Part shown: piece after piece, positions 13,163 to 26,900 of the stretch
Layout: the number at the start of each line of letters is the position of its first letter
Numbering within the stretch: position 1 is the first letter of the stretch
NCBI GenBank assembly: GCA_029582265.1
Contig: CM055816.1
Coordinates: 95,382,809-95,446,808, forward strand
Direction of reading: 5' to 3'
Source of the DNA: Zoroaster sp. YZ-2022
Lineage: Eukaryota; Echinodermata; Asteroidea; Forcipulatida; Zoroasteridae
DNA length: 64,000 nucleotides
The notes under the pieces: model-generated
Databases searched by the model: none
What the model saw: only the letters and a program-made list of their open reading frames with translations
Told to the model about the DNA's origin: nothing
Translations under genes and position numbers: made by a program

Positions 13163-16100
13163 TGACACCGGGATCCGGTTTAGCTGCCGCGCGTTAACAA
13201 CTACGTAACCTAATGCGGTGACTTCATTAATTAGTGCGCGTCGATGCACTATGCAGATTTGTGTAAGTGACGTTTGTTTACTTTTGCAAAACGAACCCGA
13301 AATCGGCAAGTTCTCAAGTTAAGCGGATTTTCCGCAAATATGTTGAATCCATCTATTTGCAATTCATATGTTCATTTTTAATTAAACGGATATATAAGTA
13401 GAGAAAGCTAACTATTTATTTTTATTGTACCTGATAAAACTCGTCACGGCTATATTTTGCGGTTTGAAGCATGTCAAGTTCACGTGCAATCCTTATGGGA
13501 ATTCTGATCTCACACAAAGTATATGGGACATGCAAATGAATAGGCGCGAGGTAAACCCAATTCCGTGAAAATTCAATTAAAATTACTTAAAAATTTTCAT
13601 GCCAAGCACTTCAAACATGAATTACAATTTTAGCTCTCTATAGGAAATTATTAATATTTATTTTTGCATAATAATAATTATTATAAATAAATACATTGGT
13701 TTTTCTTTGACAGTCGACCCAGCACCAAGATCTCACATACCCATCATGTCAAATTGTTTTGCATCAACTCCCCGATTATTATTAATGACCTAGCAGTTAA
13801 AGTTTTAAACTCGATGCTCTCATATTTATTTTAAAAGGGGGTAGTGTAAACACAACATTCAAAGCAAAAACATGACAATCTTTACGTTTATTCTTCAAAA
13901 ATGCGCAAATATATTTATTATGATCAAAATATAAAACTATACACACTTACTAGAAAACGACTGTTCCTTAATCATATTTGAATTTAACCAATAATTATCA
14001 TCCTTTTGATAACTTTCACCATTATTTTTTTATTGTAGAAAAGTGCGGCTCTAGGATCATGGGATGTGTGAACTAATAATTATACATTTAGAGGAAAACA
14101 GAACTTGATCTTTCTATATATTGAGCAGCAGTCATTTCTGTATACATGCTGCTATGTCAACTATTATCTTCATTTACATCTTTTTTCTAAAAATATAATT
14201 TTTTCTCTTGATCAGATTCTTTATCAAGTCACTAAATTGTAAAAATGTTTACAACTAATTTCAATCATCCTGGACACTCATCTATGGAGAGTTTCTCTGA
14301 AGTGGGGAAAAGAATGTCAGATCAGACTGCCCACTTTTAAAGGGCTTTTTGGAATTATTTTGCAACCAGTTTAAAAATTATATTGATTTTTGTTATACAG
14401 AAACCAAAAAACTCACTTTATTATTAGATTTTTTGGATTATTTATTTTCAATCTAAAATCCTTCAGAAAAAAAAGGATCCTAAGTTGCCACCTGCTTGCA
14501 TGTACAATTTACAAGATCAGACTGGACATGACACATCTCGAGGAAGTTATTGTATATCAAAAAATGCCTGATTTTTCATGAAATAAATATTGTGTGGAAT
14601 AATTTGCGTAGTATCCATCACCATCCATATGTTTCAATCTTTACGAGGTGATGGTAGGTTACTTTTATTGATTATATTGAATGAGAAAAGTGGCGGTCGG
14701 ATACGACCATTCTACCCTGAAGGGTCATCCATTATCTTGGTGTGCATCAATAGTTCATTGCCAAATTCCATTCATCCTACAAAAAAAAGATATGTGAAAA
14801 TTTAAAATAAGTAAAAACATTTCATGTCAAGTCACACAAAACTCATGTCAATATTTATCAGCCTTTGGCACATTAAGTTACAAGTATTCTGTAATTTTTT
14901 GATAATTGTCTTCAATCTAAAATACGATACTGAGTCAAATAAGTGGCCGACGATAGTTTTCTAAAAATATACCTTTTTCATGAGTATGAATACAGAAAAT
15001 GCACACTACTTTAGGAATACCAAGTACTCGACTCTCGGTTGTTACTCCCCAAACCTTAGTCTTCTATCAAATGAACCCAAAAATAATAAATAAACAACAA
15101 AACATTCTTACATCGTAATTATTCTATCATACCCTTGATTATCCTTCAAACATGTTGCAGTGAACTCCATCTTTTGAGGGTTTTTTCGTTCGTTCAAGTT
15201 TGCTGTTTGTACATCCTCTCAATCTTTTTTAAAAGAAATAATAAGGATACAATTTTATTCAGTTTAGTTTATTTGGTTTAATTTATTCAGACAGGTCTAA
15301 CAATATATAAAAAAATTAATGAAAAAGGATGATAAGCTATTTTTATTTGTTTCCTGTGTCTGAATAAAAAAGTTAAAACAATGGCTGGTTGTATAACAGG
15401 TGCATTTGGCTTACTTTTATAGGTTACCATGTTTGTCATGTTTTTTTAAATTTAAAACAAAACATGTCCATGAATAAATCTTGTTTTATAAATTATAGTA
15501 CTACCAGTAGGTTTCCTGGGCAAAAAACCCTAAAACAATAGAATTACCTGAGTGAAAAGTTGTAGTTGCAGCAGTACCTACAATCAATAACCATACAATG
15601 TCTTGACACCCGAAACCGGGGGACCTGGCACGAATGGCGGGACCTGGCACTGGTTGGCCCAACCCGTAGCACATAGGCGCCGTGATACCGTACAGTCTAC
15701 ACCAAAGCGCCCCTGCAGTGCGGTGCGAGAGAGTTGCCAAAATGGCGACCACACCATGCTTTTAGCCACAGCTCAAATTACAGAGTAGGTGGACTAATGC
15801 TGGTCCAGACCGGGAGTGTCAGACCAATTGTTAACAGTATTATCCAACGATAAGAAAGTCCTTTCCATGATGTTCCACATAAAAGAGTAAACATGTTGAA
15901 ATAATTTAGTTGTTTCCAGAGACGTCCGAAGAAGAAATTTTAACGTTAGTGATGTAGATATATTGGGGGAATTTTAACTGCAAAAGGTGAAAAATGCGAG
16001 TATTCATCGAGGCAAAATCTACCGTTAAAAATATAGTTAGCTCGGTCGAGTTAACGATAACAATTCATAATCATGTCCTCTTTCATCAAATTTGATATGT

Positions 16101-18398
16101 CAAATAATCCTCTAAAAATCCGCTTTTTTCTTATTTGGTATAAATTAAAAATCATAAAAAGTTGTATAAATTTTGGGTCCAAATCTACCAAAACTTTTGA
16201 ACTTTTGTAAAAATATCTAGGATTAATATTATTTTACACGTTTTAAAAAACTAAAAGTATTATTGGAACATGCCTTTCTCTCCGTTGAGAGAGGAATAAA
16301 TAAACTGTCAATCAATAAACGTCACTGTAATAAGCTTCTCTTATTGGTGAGTCATTGTTGAAGTCTTTCTCTTTGTTTTAAATATGAATAATTCATGAAG
16401 ACTAATAACGGTCGTCACCAGAAGCCATTGCCACGCCCAAATTTCAGTTTATTCCAGCTCAGTGAGTACGTGTGGCGTTGTACATATGTACGAATGGCGG
16501 CAGGTTGTTCACATATTTGTAATGGGATTTTATCGTGTCGGACTTCTTGTCGGGACTTTTGGTGAGTGTAGTCACGGCTGTGACAATAACAAGGCCAATG
16601 TTAAGGGTGGGGCTTAATGGATCGGTCTTTGCCAGTACAGTGTCAAATTTTTCAAAAAAGAGGCAAGTGACCAATATGCAAAATTATAAGCTTCACCAAT
16701 GTTTCACTGACACTATCTGTGAATACAGAAGGGATTTTTTTACCTTGCTATCATTATTCATGCTGGATGAAGATGGGCCTGATGACAACAAAGGGGTAGC
16801 GTTGCGCAGCAGGCACTGATGAGGAAGGTGGCAGTTCTGGGTGCACATGCTGCTAAGTGGTAGAACAATAATGTTCCTCCTCTTTCTTAGCAACTGGATA
16901 TCATCTTCATCATATCATCAAAAATATCTACGTAGCAACCAAAACTGCCTCAAACCCCTTAATCTTTGAAGTGTGAGAACTGCTGGTTGTTGCCGTAGAC
17001 CAAACTTGGTTGATATTCTGGATTTAGCCTCCAAAACATCAGCTTTATCAGTCCCCCCTTTGGTCCAATCGGTATCACCTTGACTCGGACTGCACTCTGT
17101 TAGGTTACACAGAATGTCAGCCGCTCTACATCTTCCATGTTTAATCTGGAAACAAATAGCCAATCCATAAATTAGAATACAACTTAGAAATGAATTATAA
17201 CACAAAACAAACAACAACAAGTAAGTATACCCCAGCCCCCCCAACACAGCCACCCCTTTCACATATCATCATTGTCCTTCTGTTGTCATTTTCTCAGTTG
17301 AATTCTCTTGAATGCAATTGTTCTCTTTTGTACCGTATCCCTTATAAGTCAAGTATACAAGGAAACCATTAAGCGCTACCATCGCTTCAATTATCAACAT
17401 CAGTATGCAGGTAGTGCATGAAATCAGCTAATTATATCACACTATAAATAACTGAGTCAATTTTTCATTTAAAGAAGGTATATTACATCGTACTACTATT
17501 CATGTAAGTTCTATGCAGCCTTTTAAAAGTTAAATGTACACAGTGCAGTGCCTGTAAATTATGCACTTAGTTAATTTCAACATATTAAAAACTATAGGCA
17601 AGAGTTAATGTACAATGGTTACATGACCATATACATGTATGTCACTGTACAGATTTTTTTTTAAATAAAGCATATAAGTTTATAGTTATTCTCTGTACTA
17701 TTTCATTTTGTCCATCACTTTACTTGGGTAAATATGACTTAAGTTTATTGTAAACACAAATTTGGTTTATCCATTTATCACCCTATAAACCACATCTTCA
17801 ATCTGATTGGTCAACAGCAGTGTAACAATATTTCCAATGGGTGTTTGGCCCTCAAATAGAGGAGGTACCGGGCCTGCATATCTCATATGCATCTTTTAAG
17901 ATTTATGCAAACCGGTTTTTATATGTAAAAACAATACAACAATAGCCCCTTGCGCTGAGCAGTTTGTGCATACTAACCATTACCTCGTCACACATGTTTG
18001 CTACACCCATCATTTTTGCATCCCTGTGTGGAGACATCAAGACATTGTTCTTTCCTTTTGTCCCCGTACTTAACATCCCTCCCAGAGACTCCTCTTGTAA
18101 CAGAATTCCTTGTGGAGCTAACCCTTCTTTAGGAATTTGTCAAGAGGCTATCATCAGAGCTAACATTTTCACCACAAAGAAATATCACTTTTCCTAAATT
18201 AAATCACAACAATGTTTTTTCCTGAACAGATTTAAATCACTTCTTGTTTCACAGAGTTTTCCAGGATGACATCATAATAGCAGAAACCACATGCAAAAGT
18301 TCATAAAGGTAAACATCCATATCTAACCTTGTAAATTGATTGATTTCCTAAGGTTCACATACGCGTTGTCTGACATCGGTCACTGTCCTGCTCATAAG
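13163..18398. other. Unassigned, mostly AT-rich
   Basis: No gene that I can support. A possible minus-strand exon lies at about 16941-17152: after a CTATTTGTTTCCAG acceptor-like site it stays open for about 70 codons, but it matches nothing I know. A short direct repeat of GGACCTGGCAC occurs at 15627 and 15642. Confidence 0.3.
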
Positions 18399-18399
18399 A

Positions 18400-20960
18400 G
18401 TGTGGTAGACTGAAAGGGGTGATAATCCTTCAAGTCATCTTGCTTTGGAGAAGGAACTGTTTCTTGTGCTGGGATGCTGGAATGGACAAAGCACTTCATA
18501 GGCAAAAGTAGTGTTCATCAAAACCATATGTTTTCCATGATGTTCCAAACAAAAGAATTTAACCTTCAATACCATAAATTATTTTCGACTTGACCAAATG
18601 ATGGCATGTATTCTCTCAACTCCTGTGACAACCATCATTCCTGGGATCGGTACCTCAGTCCCAGAAAGCAACACCCTGTTAGTTACCACTATCTCATATT
18701 TTCTCCAAGCTTTGTGAACTTTGAAAGAAACCACATCTTTCCCCATCTAAGTCTTTGAACTGAAACCTCTCTAACTTGGAACAGCCATATCTTCCTTGAA
18801 AACATGCCCAGTGAAGACATATGACACTGCCTAATTTTGGTTCCTCTCTGCATGGTGTGTGAGGATGTCTTTAAAGTTAACTTACAACTTACTGCTAACA
18901 GCTTTACCGGTTGCATTTTTGCTTCATCTCATACACCAACAGTTATTAATTAGGTCCTACTTCTTGTATTATCTGAGGTAATGAACCATGAAGTGATGTT
19001 TCGGGATGAGGTTCCGTTCAGGGTAAATTTTTTGAACAAGTAGTGATGTCCTCTGTCTAGATGACCTTTAGATGTCCGATCATTGGCACAAAGTGATTTC
19101 TCTAGCAAATGTTCGCCATATCCATTATTCTTTCCTAATAAGAACCAAACAATTTCTCAGTGTTGATCTTCTCTTGGAACTTTGTTCAAACCAAGAAGGT
19201 ATAACACGAAGAAGGCACCTCAATACTTTGTGAGTATACACTATTCTTTGAGATTGCTGTCATGGAGATTGCAATGTAAAGCTTTCAGATATGAGAGAGG
19301 GTTTGTTCTTCTGATCTGCGGAAGCTTACAAAGCAAAAGCTAGACAATCTTCCATTTAGAAATGCCAGAGTAAAATAACTACTTGACAACGACCAAATTA
19401 TGTAACAATAAAATTTACACCCAGCTTTCCAGTTACTCCTTCTAAGATGTCATGCATAACATCAGGACAACAATAATTTCTTGTCACATGAAAGTATCTT
19501 TGCTTGTTCAACAAACATGGTTTTCTTTGACACCATGCTTTATATACATTATCTGAGTTCTCAAAAGAGATTGTGTGTTTTAGTCATAAGTTTTCCTTGT
19601 CCTCATCTCACATTGATCACCCACAAGCACGACCAGCATATCCGCGCGGATTGTAACATAACCCGGGACAGGGATAGTTCTGTAAAACTTTCAACAAACC
19701 CACAAGGCATTTCCTCCCAAGTTACCTGCGGGAGTTTAGGTTAAAAGTGCGTTCTCTTTTTCTGAATCAATCGGCTAACACGAAGAGTTACCTTCCATAC
19801 CCTCATCAGAGATTCTAAATCGGCAAGTTCTTGCATAAAGGTGCCAATAGTTCAAAATCCATACTTTGCCAAGCCGATGCGTGAGGTAGAAGAGTCCTGG
19901 CACAGGAGGATATTGTGCAGGTGAGATTGAACTAGGAGTTTCTGGAAGGCTCCGCGTAGTACAGACCGCCCAATTTACCCGAATACCCCTGCTTTGACCC
20001 TATAGGATTGACGACCTCAAGTTCATCATAAAACAGGGATATTTTATAGCTGTGGGATAAGCAGAAAGCAATGGATGTGACTGAATGTGGCACCATCACA
20101 CAACGTCTCAAAACACCATACTATTTGAACCATGTTAACTTTGCTTGTTTTCCTTTTGTGAACTTTTTAAGTGTCACTCCATTACTACTCTCCAAGGTTT
20201 TTTTAAAGAGGTATATATACAAGAGTATCAAGAACAAGAATTTGTTTTGTTTTGGCCATCACCACCATCAATTGATGTATCAAATCGGGGACTCCAAGAA
20301 CAATCTGACTGTGGTTTGACAAGTCCAAGCTCTTCTTCAAAGAACTTTTTCGTTTATAACGAGTGGTTCACATCCACATTAAATGGACATTTAGCACCAC
20401 TGAAAGTTGGGAAAAAGTTCATCATGCAAAGGTGTGTGTATTCTGCTCAACTCCTGATTCATGCAACAACTTCTTTTGTCCTCTTTTCCCGATTTGGAAA
20501 CAAATCCTTTTTCAACTAGTGATGATGCACGTTCAATGTCTTCTTTCAACCGCCACTTACGTGTAATGACGTTTGGCTGTGAAAGCAATCCTGCGTGGCA
20601 AAAGCGGCTGCAGGTTCTTAATCAGTTCAGGAAATGGGCGATCAACATCAATATCATCATACGTCATTGTCATCATCGTCAACGTAACAATGTCCATCAT
20701 ATCTTCATCAATATTTAATTGTCTTGGTAGCACTCTGTCATCTTCAAATACATCTTGATGTGTGCATGTTTTTGGTAAGATGTCTTCTTAGTGAGTTGAA
20801 CTGTAAAAGCACAGGCATCCACCCTGACTCACACTTCACAACAAGGCCATGGCCATCATACCCAGTGCAGGCATGCACTATGAGATGAGAATAATAACTT
20901 GGATCATTTCCGAATAACCCAATTATTGACACACATGAAACACTTGAACCTTGGCTCATA
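18400..20960 (-). pseudogene. Zinc-finger/DDE-like transposase relic (CACTA-like family, copy 2)
   Basis: Read on the minus strand from high to low coordinates, frames joined across indels give: an N-terminal finger-like segment VVKCESGWMPVLLQFNSLRR (20775-20905); an acidic stretch; after a CCCACAG acceptor-like site near 20053, LFYDELEVVNPIGSK (19993-20035); CPDVMHDILEGV (19436-19471); LIPKHHFMVHY (18975-19008); WCMR plus a damaged EAKH (18915-18945); and a C-terminal region to about 18400. The same ordered motifs occur in the plus-strand transposase at 48620-51291, which supports the call from within the window. Asp in YDELEV, Asp in the PDxxHD motif and Glu in EAKH are candidate catalytic residues. 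Many frameshifts and stops make it non-functional as written. I found no terminal repeats around it and no PB1-type companion gene nearby. Confidence 0.7.
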
Positions 20961-23900
20961 TAATTACACTATCATTAATAAACATATAGTATACAATACA
21001 GGCATCTGTAATTAAAACCAGACAACAAAGAATGTCTGAATATCAAATAAAACTAACAACGATGCTGTAAAACCACTATCAACCCAACGCTTTGTGTGAG
21101 ACGATTTTACCATATTTACAATTCTCACCACCACTGTTACTTTTACCTAATGTCACAAATTATTAGCGGAACTTGTGAATAGTTCTTCACATGTAAAAAC
21201 CCAACGTTTCATCTACACGATGTGAAGAAGAAAGAACCCAAGGTATTCTGCATGTGGAAGGAATTGTTGCTAAAGTAGAAATTCTCCCCCCAATTGCCGG
21301 AGATATTGGAGACATTGTCAAATGGTCGCACATGTATGCTTGCGCATTACATCTGACCTTTAGGACAGTGGCCTACCACAGTGAAGATTTCAAAGATCCA
21401 GCCATGCATCTTTAATGCCAAAGGTGGTAGTTGGAAACAAGAACATTTCTTTTTTTTTTTTTTTCATGTTTTTCCTCACCGGTTTTCTCCTCCGAAGTGC
21501 ATGCATGATGCTGTTTTGTTTTACGCGCAAAGCCCGTAGTGGACAGGGCACCGCACACCGTCATGGCAGCCACTATGTTTTAAAAAAAAAAAGTCTTGGT
21601 ATGTGCACTTCAACTTCTTTTGTAAAAAAAAAAAAAAAAATTAAAAAATCCATCGAAAATTTAACAGGCGGCTTTTCTCTATCGGTAAATAAGGGGCCAT
21701 ACAGCAATGCCAACCATACATAAATGTTCTTATTGTCTCTATTGCCATAATTTGTATTTTGGCCAGGTTGATAACACATTTATTAAATGTGAAATACAAG
21801 AAGTTTTGATGACGACGATGAGTACAGCCGCGATCAAGATGAGATTGGCCCATTTAAGGGAGCGACAAAGGCAAAACGCAAGAAACCCTTTGGGATGTTG
21901 ATTAAAATATAACCACCGGACACCGGAAATTTCACGATCTTGTGAGAGCGTTTGCTAATTGTTCTTTGAATGACCTTTGTAATGGTGGCGCCTATTGTGG
22001 CGGAGATATCCCCATAGTTATTGGCAGTTTGTTTGCGGATAAGCCTTGCGGTGTATGTCATTGTGCAACCAATAAATTCGACCTAATGCCCTGTATTGCA
22101 AAAACCAACACGTTGGTTACTCGGAACTTGTGATAAACTAAAACCCCTCACTGTATTTTACTATAATAAAACAGTCCTTTTCTGATTCGCTTTGGGACGT
22201 CATATGCACGTAACATCAAAGTTCTTGTAAAATTTACCTTGCCATAAAGTACATATACATGTTGGTGTTTTGGAAGCCACTTGAAAAGATGCTTGTGCAC
22301 TGGTTCCTCACATTCATGTGTCATTTCCAAATATCATGTATTGGTACCCCTGATGTACGTGGCTCCCTGCTAGACATCAATTAGGCCTAAAATAACCGGG
22401 ATGTCGAGACAATATTGGTGTTCAAGAATGGTATTATTAACTGTACTACCCCCGTATGAGTCGTCGTAATTTGTATTTATTTGCACACAAATTGATTACG
22501 ATTAGGAAATTATCGTTAATACTTTCAGACATTTAGTGTTAGGCCTAGTTTACATGCTGGATTTTAAATTTTAGGACACAAATACCGTTTTAAAAAGGAA
22601 TGATCTGCAAAGTTGAAATTACGGTACAATCTGTAATGATTTTGATACAAGCACATGTACCATATCGGTGAAAGCACTGCGGTGATGGAAAAACACGTCA
22701 GAAGTCAAATCATGGCGATTATGGATATGGCCCCTGAACTCAGCCAGGCCTTGGGAAAAAAACCCAAAACAAAGCCCCAACAATGTGGATGTTTAATGCT
22801 GAGTTTTGGATGGGGTGGGGCTTGACCCTGTACGTTCACTTGTAGGCCCCTATAACCTTGATTTTGGAAAGAAAACCCCCTATAGTTGTAAAACATGTAG
22901 CTGGCTCACCCTGCAACCCCCCCCCACATGTGAAAAAATACCACCTCATACGTCATCAATTTCCACCGCACACTAATATAAAGATTATTGTTGGTTTATA
23001 TTTTTAAACTAACGTTAGTTTGTAGTATTATTGTCTCCCCAGCCTTCAGTAGTTAGTAATAAGGTACTAGGTTTGAATTAATAGTAATAGGCTCAATTCA
23101 CTGAATTAGCAGAATTGTCAAGCATGTACGTACATACATGTACGTACTGCAAACAAACGAAGCTTCGACAAACCCCCAAAATTATCCGTTCAGCAATTTT
23201 AAAGAATCCAACTATTCACCCTGTGTAAAGGGTAGTGTTCATAATACGTTTATATATAAAGGCCAATTTCCCTTACCTTTTGGTTCACCAATTTTGGGTA
23301 GGATGGATGGATGATACTATCCGTCCAGTACGAGACAAAGTTGTCATATGCGGGACAACAGCTCGGCAGGAACTGCGAACTTGTTATAATATTCAAATTC
23401 ACAACGTTTAGTTTATTAAACGCATGGGTATAAGGAAAATTTTTCGTTAACACTACAAACTGTTAAATGATGCATCGTAAAAGTTGCTTGAATTCAACGA
23501 CACTAGAGTTAAATTTTGCAACCCTTTTAAAGGTTTGGGCAGTGTGGGCTGAAAATGTTAAAATAACCTTTGCTTTTAGAGAGTGTAATATTATGAAACT
23601 CTCTCTATTAAATGGGTGGCGGGTCTTTCCCCTTTAAAAAAATGGTATCACTGATTACATATGATATGAGAACTCCATAATGTTGTAAAATTTCAGTATG
23701 TGGAGCTCATTTTTTTGGGAAAAGAATGGCCGTTAGCGTTCATGTCGTGGGTAGGTTAGAATCATTAAGTCTCAAAGATAACTAATCTGTATATGGCAAA
23801 TTGTGTTACTTTGTTGTAAAATAAATATGACACAAAACCTGCCTAACAATTAATGTTTTCATAACTCGACAACGGCTACCCATCTCCCCACACTTCCTTC

Positions 23901-26900
23901 TGAACCCTTGTGCCCGGTCAGATGACCGTCGAGGAGAACCCGTTGGTGAAGTCCCTTCCCCCGGAAATGGCGCCAAAGAAAATGAAACTCCACAAGGCAC
24001 ACAATTGAAGGTTTGTGTAGGATTTTAGCAACAAGTGGTTGCTAATGACCATGCCAGCCGTGGCAGGAGAGGGTGACATGACCACTTATTGTTCAAAGTT
24101 TTGGGGGTTTGGGGGGTTTGAAGATGCTATCTATTTCAGGCAGCCAGGGAATTTTACATAGATTGTAAAAAATAACCATGTGTATCCAATTGCGAAGCAC
24201 CATAATTCGACAACGGCTGCATTCTATCTCATTCAAATTTTTATCGGCATTGCAGCATTCAGCATTGTCGGTGGTGGTACCTCCGGTAGTGAAACCCAAA
24301 AGGAGGAAGGAAATAAAGAGAAACAAAAGAAATAAACAATCCCAGAGGGTGATTTTTATGTTGCTTAACCCTTCCGTCTTCAGATTATTTTAATTTCAAT
24401 AACATTTACAGTCGATTGGTGCCAATCACTATAATCAGTATTTTTTAAATGAGTTAGTCCCGCTGTGTAAAAGGGGGAAGTTTGTTTTTTCCGAAAAATA
24501 ATATATAAAAATCCCACACTTGTGGCACTTATATAGCCCATTACTATCATCGCTGGACAGCGGATGTTCGGTAGCAAGGGCATAACATATTTTAATATCA
24601 ACCAATGCAAACCACAGCTACATTTTATAACAAAGATTTTGGGCAAAAGTCTGCCCGATAGTACAGCGCATGGTTCTAAATTGTCGCGATTGCCTGTTTT
24701 ATTTGGTCGCATTAGGACAACGCCCGGACACCATATGCCGCCCCAATCCAGAAGTTTTGTACAAGTAATTATTGGGTCACCACGAACTGTCGTTCTGCAT
24801 CATTCTTGCTCTGAGAAAAGTGGTGTAAGTTACATAAGCTAATGACTACCAAACAAGCAGATTAACAATAAAATCCACTTGATGCAGTTGCAGCAGAATA
24901 ACCGTAGATTCATTAACAATTATCGTTTAGCTATAACGTTTTTCTGACCGATACTATTTTTCCAAAAAAATCACAATGTTTTTTGTGAAATTATCGTTTC
25001 CGCTGTTTTTATCACCGCAAAGCAGCGTTACGGTTCGTGGACGGATGACGAGGCATTTTGTATCCTCAGCATTATTCCGCACTGGCATGCGTGGTTTGAT
25101 TTTAATTTTACGTAATATTTCATGCATTCATGCACGCATTGACAAAGGGGTTGCAGGGTTTCTATTTCGCCCCTGATCATTGTTTTTTAAAGGATGTTTT
25201 CCCTTATCCACACCACCATGGATTTCAAAGGTTGTTACTGTTCAAGAATTAATGACACAAAAAATAACAAACAGCTTGTTCCGACAAGTTTCCCTTTTTA
25301 TTTATTGAAACCACCAAAATTTTCCAAGACAAATTCTTCTTGTAATTATTCAAAACATTAAATTTGTTTTACATACACTAACGACATATTTTTACAAAGT
25401 GATGCAAAAAATTTAAACTTTTATTCAACTTATTGAATTATTCAAATTTCCCTTTGTAACTATCTCAAACATTAATTGTTTTGCTACTTGATGATGCACG
25501 CTTCCGGATTCTATACCGATACGGAGTGCATAATTATCGGTGCGGCGTGTTTGTAAAATGAAAACATCTGCAATGATAAATCAATGGCGTACCAGTGCAA
25601 TATCTAATCAAATCATCATACTGTTCAGATTGGGAACCCCTTTGCCCTTGTGGTAAAGTTTTAGACCGATTTCAGCTGACAAATTTTTCGCTCAACATAA
25701 AAAGGTAATGGTAGAGAAACAAGGTGGAGGTACCACCAGGATTCATTGGTCGTTCTTTTCACCAGTGCGCCATAACCCGTCCAAACCCCTGGTTCTCCTT
25801 TTCCACGTTGAACTGTGAATATATTCACCCCAGAAACAGCCCAGTCATAGACGTTCGCTGTCGATTTTCATGAACTATGTATTGAGAAGGATTTCCAGAC
25901 AGTTTGATCAGGGCAGCAAGTTGTGCCCAAAGAAGATGTCACCAAAAGTTTTTTTTCATAGTTTCTATCGTACTATGCATGGCATCGCCTCACTTGTTTC
26001 CTGTGATTTGTTTCAGCATGATACTGTCACACTTTCACCGGGATTTTGCGGTGTTAACAAAGTGCACATTACATAGCTGGCAAAATTGAAGCATTTTGAC
26101 CACGACACCCATCACAGAATAAGGCTACTTTTCTTTTTCCTCGTCCAAACCGTTAAGAAGAGTACAAGTTTGATGCGCGATTTTGCCCGATCCATCGCTT
26201 ACGTTCTAGAGTAAAGGATCAGTATCCAGGTTTTTGTTTGCTGCTCATACACTGTGAAATTATATAACAGGACAATCTGCGTTTATAAGAAATTGACCTT
26301 GGGAAGGGGTTTGCAGGGGTTCAAACACTGATGCCACAGCGTCTCAGGATTACCTTCGGTTTTTCCTTCATCTCTTTTTAAGTTCTCGAGATTTGCATTT
26401 TCTGACAGTTGCAATCGATAACAGATCAGCGCTTTTTTCTTTTCTTCATTCCCCTTTTCGTAGGCACTGGCCACAAGCCACACAAACCTTCTGGGGTGAA
26501 TGGAACTTTGAGTTTCATGTTTTTGAACGCCTTTCAGTAAAAACTCAAAGAAGTTTTCATTCTTTTTGGCCTTCGAGATAATAGTAAGGCACATCTTGTT
26601 TATAGCTTAAGTTCGAGACAAAATACCGATACCAGTATTCGCCTGGGTAAAAGTGTGATTCCATTTTAGGAAATCTGTTGATGTGTTTGCGCACTTCATC
26701 GGTACACTGTTAATCTGACTTTTTCTCACCCCATCACCCTTTTTCTTTCTGGGTTCCATTACAACCCAAAGACCTTTGCTTTTAACCACACCGGACCTCA
26801 TCTTTCTGACAACCCCCAAAAGGCAAACAGGAACATGACTTTACACACCTGTGTACCTTGGAGCTTATTTCATGGCCTTCATTGAGTGGAAGAAAATATT

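Noticed and set aside
16918..17262. Host exon on the minus strand
   Set aside because: A good acceptor-like site and 70 open codons are not enough. No matching neighbour exon or domain was found.
20145..20519. Plus-strand 124-codon frame as a separate gene
   Set aside because: It lies antisense within the transposase relic region, has low-complexity Ser/Phe content and overlaps several other frames. No domain recognised.
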